Assembly: GCA_963750255.1 (NCBI GenBank) | Contig: CAVVPZ010000008.1 | Span: 1 to 64,000, forward strand | From: DATLED01 sp963750255 | Lineage (GTDB): Bacteria; Actinomycetota; Acidimicrobiia; Acidimicrobiales; CADCTF01 | DNA: 64,000 nucleotides | Direction of reading: 5' to 3' | Part shown: positions 1 through 9,307 of the stretch, one piece after another | How the letters are laid out: the number at the start of each line of letters is the position of its first letter | Position numbering within the stretch: position 1 is the first letter of the stretch | Notes under the pieces: model-generated | Databases searched by the model: none | What the model saw: the letters and a program-made list of their open reading frames with translations, nothing else | What the model was told of the DNA's origin: nothing | Position numbers and translations under genes: made by a program

Positions 1-531
1 CGGCTCGATCCTCGCAGGCCGAGTCGAGGGTCCACAGCAGACGCCCGGTGACCTGCGAGGTGAGGATCGATCCGTAGTGTCGCGAATCGATGGACCGTTC
101 CCGGTTGTCCCCCATCACGAAGACTGAATCGGCCGGCACCGTCACCGGGCCGAAGTACACACCGTCGATGCCGGCCTGGTCGACATAGGATTCCGGCACT
201 GCGGTGCCGTCGATCATCTCCAGCTGGGCGTCCTTAATAGCGACCCGATGCCCGGCTGTCGCCACCACCCCATTTTGGACGTTGAGGGTTCCGAGTACGC
301 TCGGGCTGCGAAAGCTGACGATGTCAGTCGCGCGAGACGGCGCTTGTCACTTGATTTCTCGCGAGGATGATGGTGTCAGCCCTGACACAGCGTCGGCTCC
401 ATGCTCTCCGATGTCACCGTCACTGAATCGATGACCTGCGTCCTGACGACAGCAACCGTGACCACCACGATCGCTGCCGCCAGGATCAGCTTCCAGGTAA
501 CGTGCCGGATCCGGCGGGCGACTTTCTCCAC
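1..531 (-). CDS. lepB: Signal peptidase I (S26 family), 3' end outside window
   Basis: This is a type I signal peptidase, the membrane serine protease that removes Sec/Tat leader peptides outside the membrane. From the proposed GTG start at 531 there is a basic stretch, one transmembrane helix (LILAAAIVVVTVAVV), the catalytic-serine box SESMEPTL, DIVSFRSP, and the C-terminal box GDNRERSIDSRHYGS. Two single-base frameshifts, near 376 and 327, interrupt the frame between the serine box and the rest. The region expected to carry the catalytic lysine (about 265-285) is also disturbed. The start lies directly after the multicopper oxidase tail with no stop visible between them, so the two could be one fused protein. 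With the Fn3 surface protein upstream, the layout suggests a signal peptidase dedicated to the exported products of this cluster. The family assignment is secure; start and fusion status are not. Confidence 0.85.
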
Positions 532-2129
532 GTGGCAGGCCGGGTTGGCCGGGTCGGCCCAGATCGGATCGTTGTCGTCGATGTCGCGGGTCGTTGAGGC
601 CGACGGTGAACTGGTCCATCATGTCGTGGTCCTCATGCACCAAGTTGTGGCAGTGCACCATGTACTTGCCCCGGTGCGGCCCGAACCTCATGATCAGCCT
701 GACCGTCTCGCCCTCCCCGACGTAGGCGACATCCTTGGGGCCGAGTTCCTAGGCGAACGGTGCTCGACCGTTGCGGCTGAGGATCCGGAAATCGATCAGG
801 TGGATGTGCAGCGGATGGAACCAGCCGTCCGAGGAGTTCTGGAACTCCCAGATCTCGGTGTCGCTCACGCCGGGGTCGGCCAGCACCGTCTTGTACCCGG
901 ACTCGATGACGTCCGCCCAGGTCTCGCCGTTGAGATTCCAGAGGTTGGTGACGTCGTCGTGCTCCAGCCGGATGTTGCGGACCTTCGTCTGCCGAACTCT
1001 CCGGACGGGTCATCACCGGGTTGCCCGGGTTCAGTGACCGGGATGGTATCACCCGGCGCCGGGTCGTTGGTGTCGAAGGCGTCGCCGGTCACGTCGAACG
1101 CCATGATCTTGTTCGTGTCGGGAAGTCGCGGTTGTTCGGGTTGCCCAGGTTGCGCAGTTCGATGCGCTGCCCGACCGCGAAAGCGCGAGAAGTCGATGAG
1201 GATCTCGTACCGCTCCGCAGCACCGTGCCGCCACGGGGGACCGGCCGCGATTGCGGCATCAGGCCGCCGTCCGTGGCCACCATGTACACCGGCGTCGCCG
1301 GGCGACAGCGTCGGCCGGTAGGACCGGGAGTGGAGGCGTTGAGCACCCGGAAGCGGTAGACGCGCCGCTTCACCTTCATCACCGGCCACGGCGCGCCGTT
1401 GACCAGGACCACGTCACCCCACAGCCCGGAATGGTTGCGGTCGTCGTACAGCGGGACTGCCGTTGGCCTGGAACATCATGTCGGACAGCGTGAGTCGGCA
1501 CGTCGTACTCGCCCTGCGGGAGCAGCGCCCTCTCCATCGGTCGTGCAGGTGGTACTGCGAGGCCAGCCCGGAGTACACGTTCTGGCCGTGTAGTGCACGC
1601 CGTGGTCGTGGTACCACAGGGTGCGCGCGTCCTGGAAGTTCGGGTACTGGTAGGTCTTCACTGGCCGGGTCCGGTGACGTCGCTGGCGTATCCGTCGTAC
1701 TGCGGCAGCGACGCGGAGCCGTGCAGGTGCGTCGAGATTCGGCGGGGTGCCGAAGGTCGGATGCGTCGGAGGCAGCTTGTTGTGCATGGTTGATCTTGAT
1801 GCGGCGACCCTGCTGCACGTCGATCCGCTTGGCCGGTACCAGACCGTCATAACCCAGGACCGGCGTCTGCATGCCGGGGATGATGCCGGCGCGACCGGGC
1901 ATGGCCTTGATGTGGTACTCGTCGAAGAGTCCGTCGGCATCGCTCTTGGTCGTGGGCGTGAGGACGCCCAGCGGGGTGAACTTGGCCACGTACGGCCGTG
2001 GCATCTTGGACGACGGAAGAAGGCTCGCCGATGCGGCGCTGATCCCAGCACCCCACGGGAGGGCCAGACCCGCCGCGCCGGCGGCGGCCACCCGCCGAGC
2101 TTGAACGCATCGCGCCGTGAGACACCCAT
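532..2129 (-). CDS. Tat-exported multicopper oxidase (frameshifted)
   Basis: This is a three-domain multicopper oxidase of the CotA/bilirubin-oxidase/CueO type, which oxidises metal ions or phenolics outside the membrane while reducing O2 to water. Reading through several frame changes, I see a twin-arginine leader (SRRDAFKLGG), the type 3 copper motifs THLHGS and LWYHDHG, the C-terminal HPLHIHLID box, and the type 1/type 3 motif HCHNLVHEDHDMM. The length of about 530 residues is normal. The ATG at 2129 has an AAGGA Shine-Dalgarno. At least five indels break the frame, most likely sequencing errors because every copper motif is intact. It sits between a surface protein and a signal peptidase on the same strand. 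The substrate cannot be read from the sequence; Mn(II), Cu(I) and phenolics are all possible. Confidence 0.85.
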
Positions 2130-2277
2130 GAGAAATCCTTCAACCGAAGTGGATTAGGACGAAGTAGGCGGCGGACATGTCGTGTCCGGGAGCAAGACCT
2201 GGCAGCATGCCCGCCACTGATCCAAAGGATGTCGGAGCGGGCAGGAGAGTGCTGAACCCCGATCAGGGGGGGTGGGC

Positions 2278-2297
2278 AGTCCCTAAAGTTGGGGACT
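2278..2297. promoter_or_regulatory. Inverted repeat upstream of the multicopper oxidase
   Basis: AGTCCC-TAAAGTTG-GGGACT is a perfect 6-bp dyad with an 8-bp spacer, about 150 bp upstream of the oxidase start. A related element with the same CCC-N8-GGG geometry (spacer CAGATTTG) lies upstream of the Fn3 surface protein at 5581-5594. The shared form suggests one regulator for both genes. The LuxR-type response regulator at 6.1 kb is a candidate, by proximity only. Confidence 0.45.
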
Positions 2298-3361
2298 CAT
2301 TAACCGTCGGTAACTGAATGAGCCTGATGAGTGAGCGGCGAACGGGCCGCCATGTGCTGAATGCCCGAGACTCCTCACCCTCCGTCAGCTCTCGCCTGCG
2401 CTGCTGAGTGCAAGGAAGCAACCGGGGACAATCACTCCTGGTCGCGGACCGAGGCGCATCCGTTCCCGCACTCGGGGCATTCAAGCCAACGGGACGATGA
2501 CGTCGGCGGCAGGGAGGTGGAGGTGCCCGGGTTCGAGTCAATGACGGACGCAGGGGACCCGGGTGACCAGGCAACCGCCATCTCACCGGCCGGGGTCTTC
2601 GGCAGCGGGCGCCGATGCGCGGCTCTGGTAGGCCTGTCGATCCGGCGGTTGCTCCCTCGATGAGGACCAAGTGCCGGCCACGAAGTCAGCGCTCGTTCCG
2701 CCGCCGACGCGTTCCCCGCGCGTCGACGTCTCAATCCGTTCGCGGTTGTCGCAGTCGATGCATTCGCTGAGGCGGACGCGGTGCACATTGCCGACCATCG
2801 TCCGTCATCAGTGCCCATCAGCGTGCTCGGTGAGCGGTCTGCATCCGTTCATGCCGGACGGGAACCGGTTTCAGCCGGCTGCTCGGGGAAATGGACGGAT
2901 CGACGCTCAGGTGCGCCGCCTTGCACTGCCGAACACCTCATCAAGGTCACACCGAATTTCACGCGATGGGCCGCCCCCTGTCTTCGGCCCGGCTGAGTTC
3001 CGGGGCCAGCGCACACGCCGCGATGGACACCAACCGGGTCGTGCCGGTTTCCTTCGGCGGGGTCTGCTCGCGTGCGAACAGTCAGGAATGCCGGTGGGTC
3101 TCTTCGACCAGCCGAAGTGCCCGTCGTCGGCGCACCGTCGACTCCGCCGCCATCGGCAGCAGCACGCGTTCCTCCTGCCGATCTTGGCCGACCGGGCTTG
3201 CAAGAGTCGGGATGCTGTCCCCAGGCGTCCCGACGCCGCCTGACTGTCTGCCTCCAGTCCGGCCCGTTTTCCTGCTCCGCGCAGGTGATGGCACCGAACT
3301 GACGTCGTGGGAGGCGGGCTGACGGGCGGCGAGGCAACCTTCTTGCCGGAACGCACAAAAG
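2298..3361. other. Unresolved region without a recognisable gene
   Basis: About 1 kb lies between the oxidase promoter and the terminator of the Fn3 gene. Only short, mutually overlapping open frames are present. The least random stretch is on the minus strand at about 3090-3190, where a charged segment including EERVLLPMAAE and RLVEETHRHS can be read. A Cys-rich peptide (SECIDCDNRE) occurs near 2760. Neither matches a family I recognise. The neighbouring genes are heavily frameshifted, so a small real gene could be hidden here by indels. Confidence 0.3.
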
Positions 3362-3362
3362 C

Positions 3363-3390
3363 GTGCGGCGGGCCTGTTGGCCCGCCGCAC
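3363..3390 (-). terminator. Rho-independent terminator of the Fn3 surface gene
   Basis: A perfect 12-bp stem (GTGCGGCGGGCC / GGCCCGCCGCAC) with a 4-base loop is followed on the minus strand by GCTTTTG. It lies about 30 bases after the stop of the Fn3 gene and separates it from the unresolved region and the oxidase. Confidence 0.75.
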
Positions 3391-3415
3391 GGCTTGCACT
3401 CTCGGTAGGGGCGGA

Positions 3416-5457
3416 TCAGCCCGTCAAGCGTGAACGGCGCGCTGGTGCCCAGCACGTTGCCGTTGCGGGGTCGGAGAGCACGGCGACGATGGGGCCCGGG
3501 TTGGTGGTCCCGGTCAGCGCGGCGGTGCGGAACCGGGGGTCGAAGGTCGAGCCGGTGGCCGGGGCGACTGCTGCCGTCGCGGCGAGACGGGGCCGAAGCG
3601 GGAGGCAAGGTATCGGGGTGCCGTCCGCGGACCCCTGTAGAACCGGACGTGCCGGGGTCACCGGCGGTGTCGGTCGTGCCCTGACCCGGGTGTCGCCGTT
3701 CTTCCACCGGCCCGTGCTGATGATCACCCGGCGGCCACGACGGTCGTCGTCGCTTTCGCCGCGCCTGAGGGGTCGCTGATCCGGGTGCCGTCCTGGCGTC
3801 ACCGTGAAGGAGTATCCGAGGCGCGGGCAGCCCGATGACGATCTGGTTGGTGTCTGGGGTGACGGCCGGCTGGGTGGCCAGCGGGGTCGTGGTCCCGGGT
3901 CGGCGGCCACAGCTCGAGGCCTCGACCTGGTAACCGGTGACCGGGGTGCTCTTCCGGATCGGCGCGACCCAAACTTCAGCGACGCCTGCCCGATGCCCGG
4001 CCGTGGCAGTGAGGCCCGTGGGGGCGTTGAGCACCTGCGCGGTTGCCGGCTTATAGAAGCCGATGGCCTGCTTGGAGATGTTGCCGGCGCGGTCGATGGC
4101 GACGGCGTGATCTCGACTCCGTGGTGATGGCGATCGGGGACTGTGTAGGCCGGCGGTGTCGCCGGGCAGGTCGCCCAGGACAGCTTCGCTGCCGTCGGTG
4201 GTGAAGTACACGTCGGCGGCGCTCTCGGAGCCGAGGGTGACGCTGGATGCCTGACCGCGGTGTCGGCGGTATTGCCCGACGCCGCCGGGTTGATGGTCAG
4301 GTTCGGCTGGGTCTGGTCAGCCGGAAGCTCGCCAACACCTGTGGTGGGGGCCAGATCGAACGGGTCGCCCATCTTGGCGCCCGCCATCGAGAGCGGACCT
4401 CGACGTCATAGCCGGCAACGGCCGGGTCGACCGTTAGGGTCGCGCCGGTGGCGGCCGCAGCTGTGCGAGCTCCGACGAGGGTGCCGTCGGCCTTGAGTGC
4501 TTCGACGTTGTAGTTGGTGACGGCGGGCGTGCCCGCAGGGGCGTCGGCCGGCGTCCACTTGACAGCGAGCTTCGTCTTGTCGTCGGAACGAGTGACGGAG
4601 TAGCTACCCTTCGGCGGAGCGGCGTCTTGCGGTCCGGCCGGGCAGCCGCCCATGCCGGGGCCGCCGAGCTCGCCGAACTCGGAGATGGTCAGGCCCTGGC
4701 GGTTAGCGTCGCCGTCCTCGACCTGCCACGACATGAAGCGCTCAACCTGGGTGGCCGCGGCGATCTGGGCCGCCCCGGTGGTGGCGAACTCGAAGGTGGC
4801 GATGAACTTCCCGTCGGCCATCTCGAGGTTCGAGGAGTAGCCGCCCCTGGGAGCCACCGTAAGGCCACCGGTCACCGCCCGAACGTCGCGACGACCGACC
4901 TCGGCGCTGAGATCGGGGTTGACGATGCGCGGACCTCGGCCTGGCCCTCGATGACGTCGGACCCGTAGGTGCCCTCGACGGTCACGGTGTTCCCGTTCAG
5001 TGCCGCGTGGATGGTGGCGGTGCCGGTGCTGGTCGTGGTGTCACCACTGGTGCCGTCGGCGAACTGATCAAGACCTTGTCGCCCTTCCGGATGTCCGGGG
5101 TGACGTTGAGTCCGGTGCCGGCTCCCCAGCACACTCCGCCGGGGTGGTTGACCTCGAAGGCCACGTCGCCCTCGGCCACGGTGCCGACCGCCGACCCGAT
5201 GCGGTGCCGTTGCGAGTCACGGTCACGGTGGCCGAATTGCCGATCTGATCCTGGTAGCCCTCGATGGTGACGAAGTCACGATCCGGGAACACGACGACGT
5301 TGTCCGGGAAGGTCGGCACGGCCGCACTGGCGACATTCGCATGCCCGAACGGCCCGGCGCTGACGATGCCCAGGGTGCGAGCCAGGATCATCGGGATTCG
5401 GCGACCGGCGATGCCTCTCGCCGGGGCGGTGGCCACCGCTTGCTCGGTTCTCTTCAT
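3416..5457 (-). CDS. Secreted Fn3 / chitobiase-C-type surface protein (frameshifted)
   Basis: The predicted exported protein is about 680 residues long. The ATG at 5457 has a CAGGAG Shine-Dalgarno and is followed by a leader with a twin-arginine-like GRRIP segment, a hydrophobic stretch and an ASAA cleavage region. Downstream, across several indels, are a Calx-beta-like segment (VFPDRDFVTIEGY, then ATVTVTRNGT), a domain with GGYSSNLEMADGKF, fibronectin type III-like repeats (KGSYSVTRSDDKTKLAVKW; APTGLTATAG) and a chitobiase C-terminal-type module (VYFTTDGS, then AVAIDRAGNIS). These are carbohydrate-binding or spacer modules of surface proteins; no catalytic residues are evident. A strong terminator follows the stop. 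The frameshifts look like sequencing errors because the domains stay recognisable. Its role beside a multicopper oxidase is unknown. Confidence 0.7.
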
Positions 5458-5580
5458 GACAGGGCTCCTGCAGAGTAGGCGGGACTGGTGTCCCGATGGA
5501 AATTGACCCGGCGGTCGACGGCTCCCACACTCCCCGTGTTCGTCGGGCGCTGAGAAGGCCGATTGAGGGGGGGCCTGCCC

Positions 5581-5594
5581 CCCCAGATTTGGGG
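5581..5594. promoter_or_regulatory. CCC-N8-GGG dyad upstream of the Fn3 gene
   Basis: CCCCAGATTTGGGG is a perfect 5-bp dyad (CCCCA/TGGGG) around GATT, about 125 bp upstream of the Fn3 start. It is preceded by a second G7/C7 dyad (5567-5584). It aligns with the repeat upstream of the oxidase (2278-2297), with 5 of 8 spacer bases identical. Confidence 0.45.
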
Positions 5595-6104
5595 AAACCG
5601 GGTGGTTGCGGTGCCCTCGCCGAACACGCTGGGTCACCCGGCGCCAAGCGCGCCGGCGCTGGGTCCGGGGGGTCTGAACGGTGGGCTTGGATCCGGTATC
5701 CGTCCGCGCCTGCGTCGTCCGGTTTCGCTACCAGTTGGACAGGTAGCCGACCTCCTGGCGCATCCGTTCAGGACAGGGTCACGCTGCCACCGGCCGTCGG
5801 ACCACATCCCGCCACCCGGGTGGAAGTGGTATGCGTTCACGACCGAGTGATCGCCCCCGCGATCGCATGAATTGAGTGCTCTCAGCTGACCGGCGCTCTC
5901 GTCGTTTGTGGCGTGGCTCATTCACTCGACCTCGATCTACATCACACGGAGCGCTTCTGAAAGGCGATAGCCAGATGGGGTGCGAATCAGTGGAAAAATC
6001 ACCTGCGGGCTCCACGTACGGCTGATAACGTCGTCATAAATCGCTCCATATAGGGACGATCCGGGAGCGACTGGTCACTCCCAGTATACAAATCAAGGAC
6101 TGAG
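5595..6104. other. Intergenic region between the Fn3 gene and the response regulator
   Basis: About 510 bases without a convincing gene. The last 150 bases before the regulator are noticeably more A+T rich and contain TATA-like hexamers (CATATAG near 6047, GTATACA near 6084). They probably hold the regulator promoter. No RNA gene is visible. Confidence 0.4.
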
Positions 6105-6114
6105 ATGGCTCTGG

Positions 6115-6797
6115 TTGCCCCACAGACCGCGCGGCGTGCGTCGGCACGACTATTCGCCCCTGACGATTCTGGTCGTCGACGACCATCGCTCCTTCGCCGA
6201 CTTGTTGTCCGTCGCCTTGAACACCGTGTCCGGATGCGATGCGTGGGCACCGCCAGCTCGGCGGCCGAAGGTGTCGCGCTGGCAGCTCAGCTGCGACCGA
6301 ACATCGCCGTGATGGACATCCAGATGCCGCGCCAGGACGGGCTGTCCGCGAGCCGACGAATTCGCGAGGCGTCTCCTGACACCATCGTCGCCGTTGTCAC
6401 GGCGCACCGGGATCCGGAATGGGTTTCCCGAGCTGCCCAAGCCGGCGCATCGGCGTTCATCCCCAAGGACGGCTCCCTCGACGAGATGATCGACGTTCTG
6501 CGTCGAGTCCGCCAGGGGCACATGCTGGTGGCGCCGTCCGTCTTCGGCACATCGTCCCTCCCCCGTCGACATCAGCCGGAGATGCAGGCGAAGTTGACTC
6601 AGCGGGAACTCCAGGTCCTCCGATTGTTGGGTCGTGGGACGACGGCGACCCAAGCCAGCCAGATCCTGGGTATCAGCCTGAACACCTGTCGCGGGTACAT
6701 CAAGTCGCTGCATCTGAAGCTGGGAGTCAGCAGCCAGTTGGAAGCCGTCGTGAAGGCCCAGCAGCTGGGATTGGTCGGGCCCGCCGACCAGCAGTGA
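6115..6797 (+). CDS. NarL/FixJ-type response regulator (LuxR HTH), one frameshift
   Basis: This is a two-component response regulator. The receiver domain begins with PLTILVVDDHRSF (acidic pair for phosphorylation) in the frame that opens at TTG 6115. A one-base slip near 6240 moves the rest to the next frame, which carries NIAVMDIQMPRQDG (phospho-acceptor Asp), the switch threonine in VVTAH and the lysine in AFIPKDG. The C-terminal LuxR-type helix-turn-helix spans about residues 160-215 (LTQRELQVLRLLGRGTTATQ, then SLNTCRGYIKSLHLKLGV). No sensor kinase gene is nearby, so it is an orphan in this window. It follows the export cluster in the opposite orientation and could regulate it through the shared CCC-N8-GGG elements. 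The start is uncertain: an ATG at 6105 is in another frame. Confidence 0.8.
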
Positions 6798-7174
6798 CGC
6801 CGACCTGTCCACGTTTCAGGCGGCCGCCGAGCCGTCGAACCACAAGCTCTGAGATCGTGCGGTCAGAGCCCGACAAGGTGACCGTCCGATCCCAGGAGCC
6901 CTTGCCTCCAGGCGCGGCGACAGTGCACCGGTTCGGTTCCGCCGGTGGATCCGGCACGCTCACCACTGACTCCGACAACCTGCGGCGCGGTGACCCTTCA
7001 CCGAAGGTCCAGCACCGAGGCCTGCAGGCCGAACCGTTCTCCGCGGGACGCCGGGAACTCACACGTGGAGTCAGCGCGCGCGGCGGATCATGCTCCAAGC
7101 GGGGCCGGGCGACCACTGAACGCACAACACCGAGCCCCCGTACGGGCGAGCTCGGCGCCTGTCCTGCTCAACTG
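6798..7174. other. Intergenic region, nothing recognisable
   Basis: About 380 bases between the response regulator stop and the tRNA gene. Open frames here show no motif. A join between unrelated contigs could fall in this interval, but nothing proves it. Confidence 0.35.
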
Positions 7175-7261
7175 CGGTGGCGGTGGGATTTGAACCCACG
7201 GAACGCTTTCACGCTCACACGCTTTCGAGGCGTGCTCCTTAGGCCGCTCGGACACGCCACC
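7175..7261 (-). tRNA. tRNA-Ser(CGA)
   Basis: On the minus strand a complete class II tRNA can be folded. The acceptor stem is GGTGGCG/CGCCACC with discriminator G, followed by TGTCCGAGCGG of the D-arm, the anticodon loop CTCGAAA (anticodon CGA), a long variable arm typical of serine tRNA, and a T-arm with GGGTTCAAATCCC. The next bases read CA, so a CA-ending 3' terminus may be partly encoded. It lies just downstream of tadA on the same strand. Confidence 0.95.
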
Positions 7262-7271
7262 GCGGAGCACT

Positions 7272-7788
7272 TTACCGGAGCGAGCCGGTGGTCCGGACCA
7301 TGGTCAGGCGGGGCGGCGTCGCGGTGGGGCGGAAGAAGTCGCGCAGCAGCGCCGCGCACTCGTCGGCCAGCACGCCGCCGACGCACCTCGACCCGGTGGG
7401 TCAGCCGGCGGTCGCGCAGCACGTCCCACAGCGAGCCGGCGGCGCCGGTCTTGGGCTCCCAGCAGCCGAACACCACCCGCTCGACCCGGGCCAGCGCCGA
7501 TCGCGCCGGCGCACATCGTGCACGGCTCGACGGTCACCGCCAGGGTGCAGCCGGCCAGACTCCACCTGCCCAGCGCGCCGCGGCGGCCCGCAGCGCCACG
7601 ATCTCGGCGTGCGCGGTCGGGTCGCCGGTCGCCTCCCGGCCGTTGTGGCCGCGCCCGATCACCGCACCCGGCGGGTCGACGACCACGGCGCCGATCGGCA
7701 CGTCACCCGCCGGCCGAGCGGCCGCGCGGCGCCTCGATCAGCGCCGTCGGCGGACCGAGTCGGCCTCGAGCAGTCCGGCGACAACGGC
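7272..7788 (-). CDS. tadA: tRNA-specific adenosine deaminase TadA (frameshifted)
   Basis: TadA is a zinc-dependent deaminase that converts A34 to inosine in tRNA-Arg(ACG). The conserved parts are DVPIGAVVVD, the zinc/catalytic HAE motif (TAHAEIVALR), the second zinc motif PCTMCAGAI, and the C-terminal VFGCWEPKTGAAGSLWD. Three or four indels (near 7715, 7575, 7510 and 7365) split these over different frames. Reading across them gives about 170 residues, normal for the family, ending at a TAA at 7272. The start is uncertain because the N-terminus is disturbed; it must lie close after the stop of the upstream gene at 7789. The order with the deaminase-associated protein is typical of actinobacteria. 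Confidence 0.85.
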
Positions 7789-8268
7789 TCAGAGCTTGTC
7801 GATGACGCGCTGCAGCTCGTCGCCGAAGCCGGCGCGGTGCGCGATCATCGCCAGCTGCTCGTCCGGATACAGGTCTCGACGTCGTCGACGATCAACTGCA
7901 TCTCCTGCTCGGGCACGCCGAGGTCGGCCAGCAGCGCCAGATCGCCCTCCGGCCACGGCGTCGTCGTCGACCTCGTCGTCGTCGGGGGTCTCGACCTGCA
8001 GCAGGTCGAGCACGTCGGCGGCGAGGTCGTAGTCCAGCGCGGCGGTGGCGTCGGACAGCAGCAGCGCGACCCCGCCCGGGATCGGCCGGATGATGACGAA
8101 GAACTCGTCGTCGACGCACACCAGTCCGAACACCGCACCCTCGGTGGCGACCCGGCGCAGGCCGGTGATGACGCCGTCGAGGTCGTCCAGCAGCTCGGTG
8201 CGAGCAGCGAGCAGCGCCAATTGCCCTCGGCGCGGACGACCGCAACCGCGAAACCCGTCGGTGCTCAC
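7789..8268 (-). CDS. Deaminase-associated protein (TIGR03941-like)
   Basis: An acidic protein of about 160 residues with segments AVFGLVCVDDEFFVIIRP, GGVALLLSDATAALDYDLA and the C-terminal FGDELQRVI. These match the actinobacterial 'tRNA adenosine deaminase-associated protein' family, whose function is unknown. Indels near 7860 and 7960 disturb the middle, where GDLALLADLGVPEQEM can be read in another frame. I chose the GTG at 8268. It lies directly upstream of tadA, with which it is probably co-transcribed. The stop overlaps the region where tadA must start, consistent with translational coupling. Confidence 0.7.
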   Translation of the reverse strand: MSTDGFRGCGRPRRGQLALLAARTELLDDLDGVITGLRRVATEGAVFGLVCVDDEFFVIIRPIPGGVALLLSDATAALDYDLAADVLDLLQVETPDDDEVDDDAVAGGRSGAAGRPRRARAGDAVDRRRRRDLYPDEQLAMIAHRAGFGDELQRVIDKL

Positions 8269-8452
8269 GCGGGGAACGGTACGCGGGCGGGTGCATCCGA
8301 GCCAACGCGGCCCGGACCCGCCGGCCGACACCCGTCCGGGCGGCCGGCCTCGCTGACGCTGGCTACCATGCCATCGTTGCGACAGGATTGGGCCGCATGC
8401 CCGAGTCCCCACGCCCCGGCCGGGGGTGACGGACCGAGAAGCTGGAGGCGTT

Positions 8453-9075
8453 GTGTCGACTGATCCGACGGCGGGCGATCTGCCGCCCGTGTGCGTGCTG
8501 GGGCTCGGCCTGATCGGCGGTTCGCTGCTGCGCGCCGCCGCGCCGCTCACCACCGTCTACGGATGGTCGCGCAGTGACGGCACCCGGGCTGCCGCGGCCG
8601 CGGACGGTTCACCGTGCTCGACGCCTCGACGCCACCCTGGACCGGGCTGCGCGCGGATGACGCACTGGTGGTGCTGGCCGCACCGGTCACCGCGTTCCGC
8701 CCGCTGCTGAAGTCGTCGCCGAGCGCGCCCCGCACATCCGGCTGACCGACGTCGCCAGCGTCAAGGCGGCGGTGGCGCAGTGGGTCGCCGAGCTCGCGCC
8801 GACAACCCGGTTCGTCGGGTCGCACCCGATGGCCGGCACCGAGGTGTCCGGCTGGGCGGCCGGGTCCGCCGACCTGTTCGCCGGCGCTGCCTGGGTCACC
8901 TGCCTCGACGACGACACCGCCCTGGCCGACTGGTGCCCGGTCGCCGGCCTGGCGTTGGCGTCGGGCAGCCGGGTGGTGCCGGCCGAGGCGGAGGCACACG
9001 ACCGCGCGGTCGCCCGGATCTCCCACCTGCCGCACCTGCTGGCCTGGCGCTGGCCCAGGTCGGCGAGCAGGGCGG
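8453..9075 (+). CDS. tyrA: Prephenate dehydrogenase, 3' end missing
   Basis: Prephenate dehydrogenase converts prephenate to 4-hydroxyphenylpyruvate in tyrosine synthesis. The GTG at 8453 has a GGAGG Shine-Dalgarno. Recognisable parts are the NAD-binding loop VLGLGLIGGSLL at the N-terminus, DALVVLAAPV, LTDVASVKA, the substrate motif FVGSHPMAGTEVSGW, and ISHLPHLLA, each characteristic of TyrA. Indels near 8600, 8700 and 9050 break the frame. The gene ends abruptly at about 9076, roughly 100 residues short, and the next bases belong to an acyl-CoA synthetase on the other strand. That is best explained by an assembly join rather than a natural truncation. Confidence 0.85.
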
Positions 9076-9078
9076 TGA

Positions 9079-9295
9079 GCCACCCGAACGTCGCGACCCG
9101 GCCGCTGTCGGAGATGCCGAGCTCGTCGAGCATCCCGCCGACCCGCCGCGTCCGTTCGGCGAAGTCGCCGTAGGTGTAGCGGTGACGGGTGCCGTCCGGC
9201 TGCGATGTGACGACCTCCTTCTTCGCCCACAGCTTCTCGGCTCGCTCGAAGAGGTGAACGGTGGTGAGGGGGTAGTCCTGCATCAGGCCGTGCAT
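9079..9295 (-). CDS. Fatty-acid-CoA ligase, N-terminal fragment
   Basis: About 70 residues beginning MHGLMQDYPLTTVHLFERAE match the N-terminus of AMP-forming long-chain acyl-CoA synthetases. They continue through HRYTYGDFAERTRRVGGML and stop near ATFGW, where the family would continue into the first adenylation core. The fragment runs straight into the truncated tyrA at about 9076-9080. The start lies 12 bases from the divergent M1 peptidase gene. The catalytic AMP-binding motifs are absent from the window, so this piece cannot be functional as it stands. Confidence 0.75.
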
Positions 9296-9307
9296 GCTGA
9301 GGAGCCT

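Noticed and set aside
7168..7270. Coding sequence over the tRNA region
   Set aside because: The open frames cross a complete tRNA-Ser(CGA) gene that explains the sequence fully.
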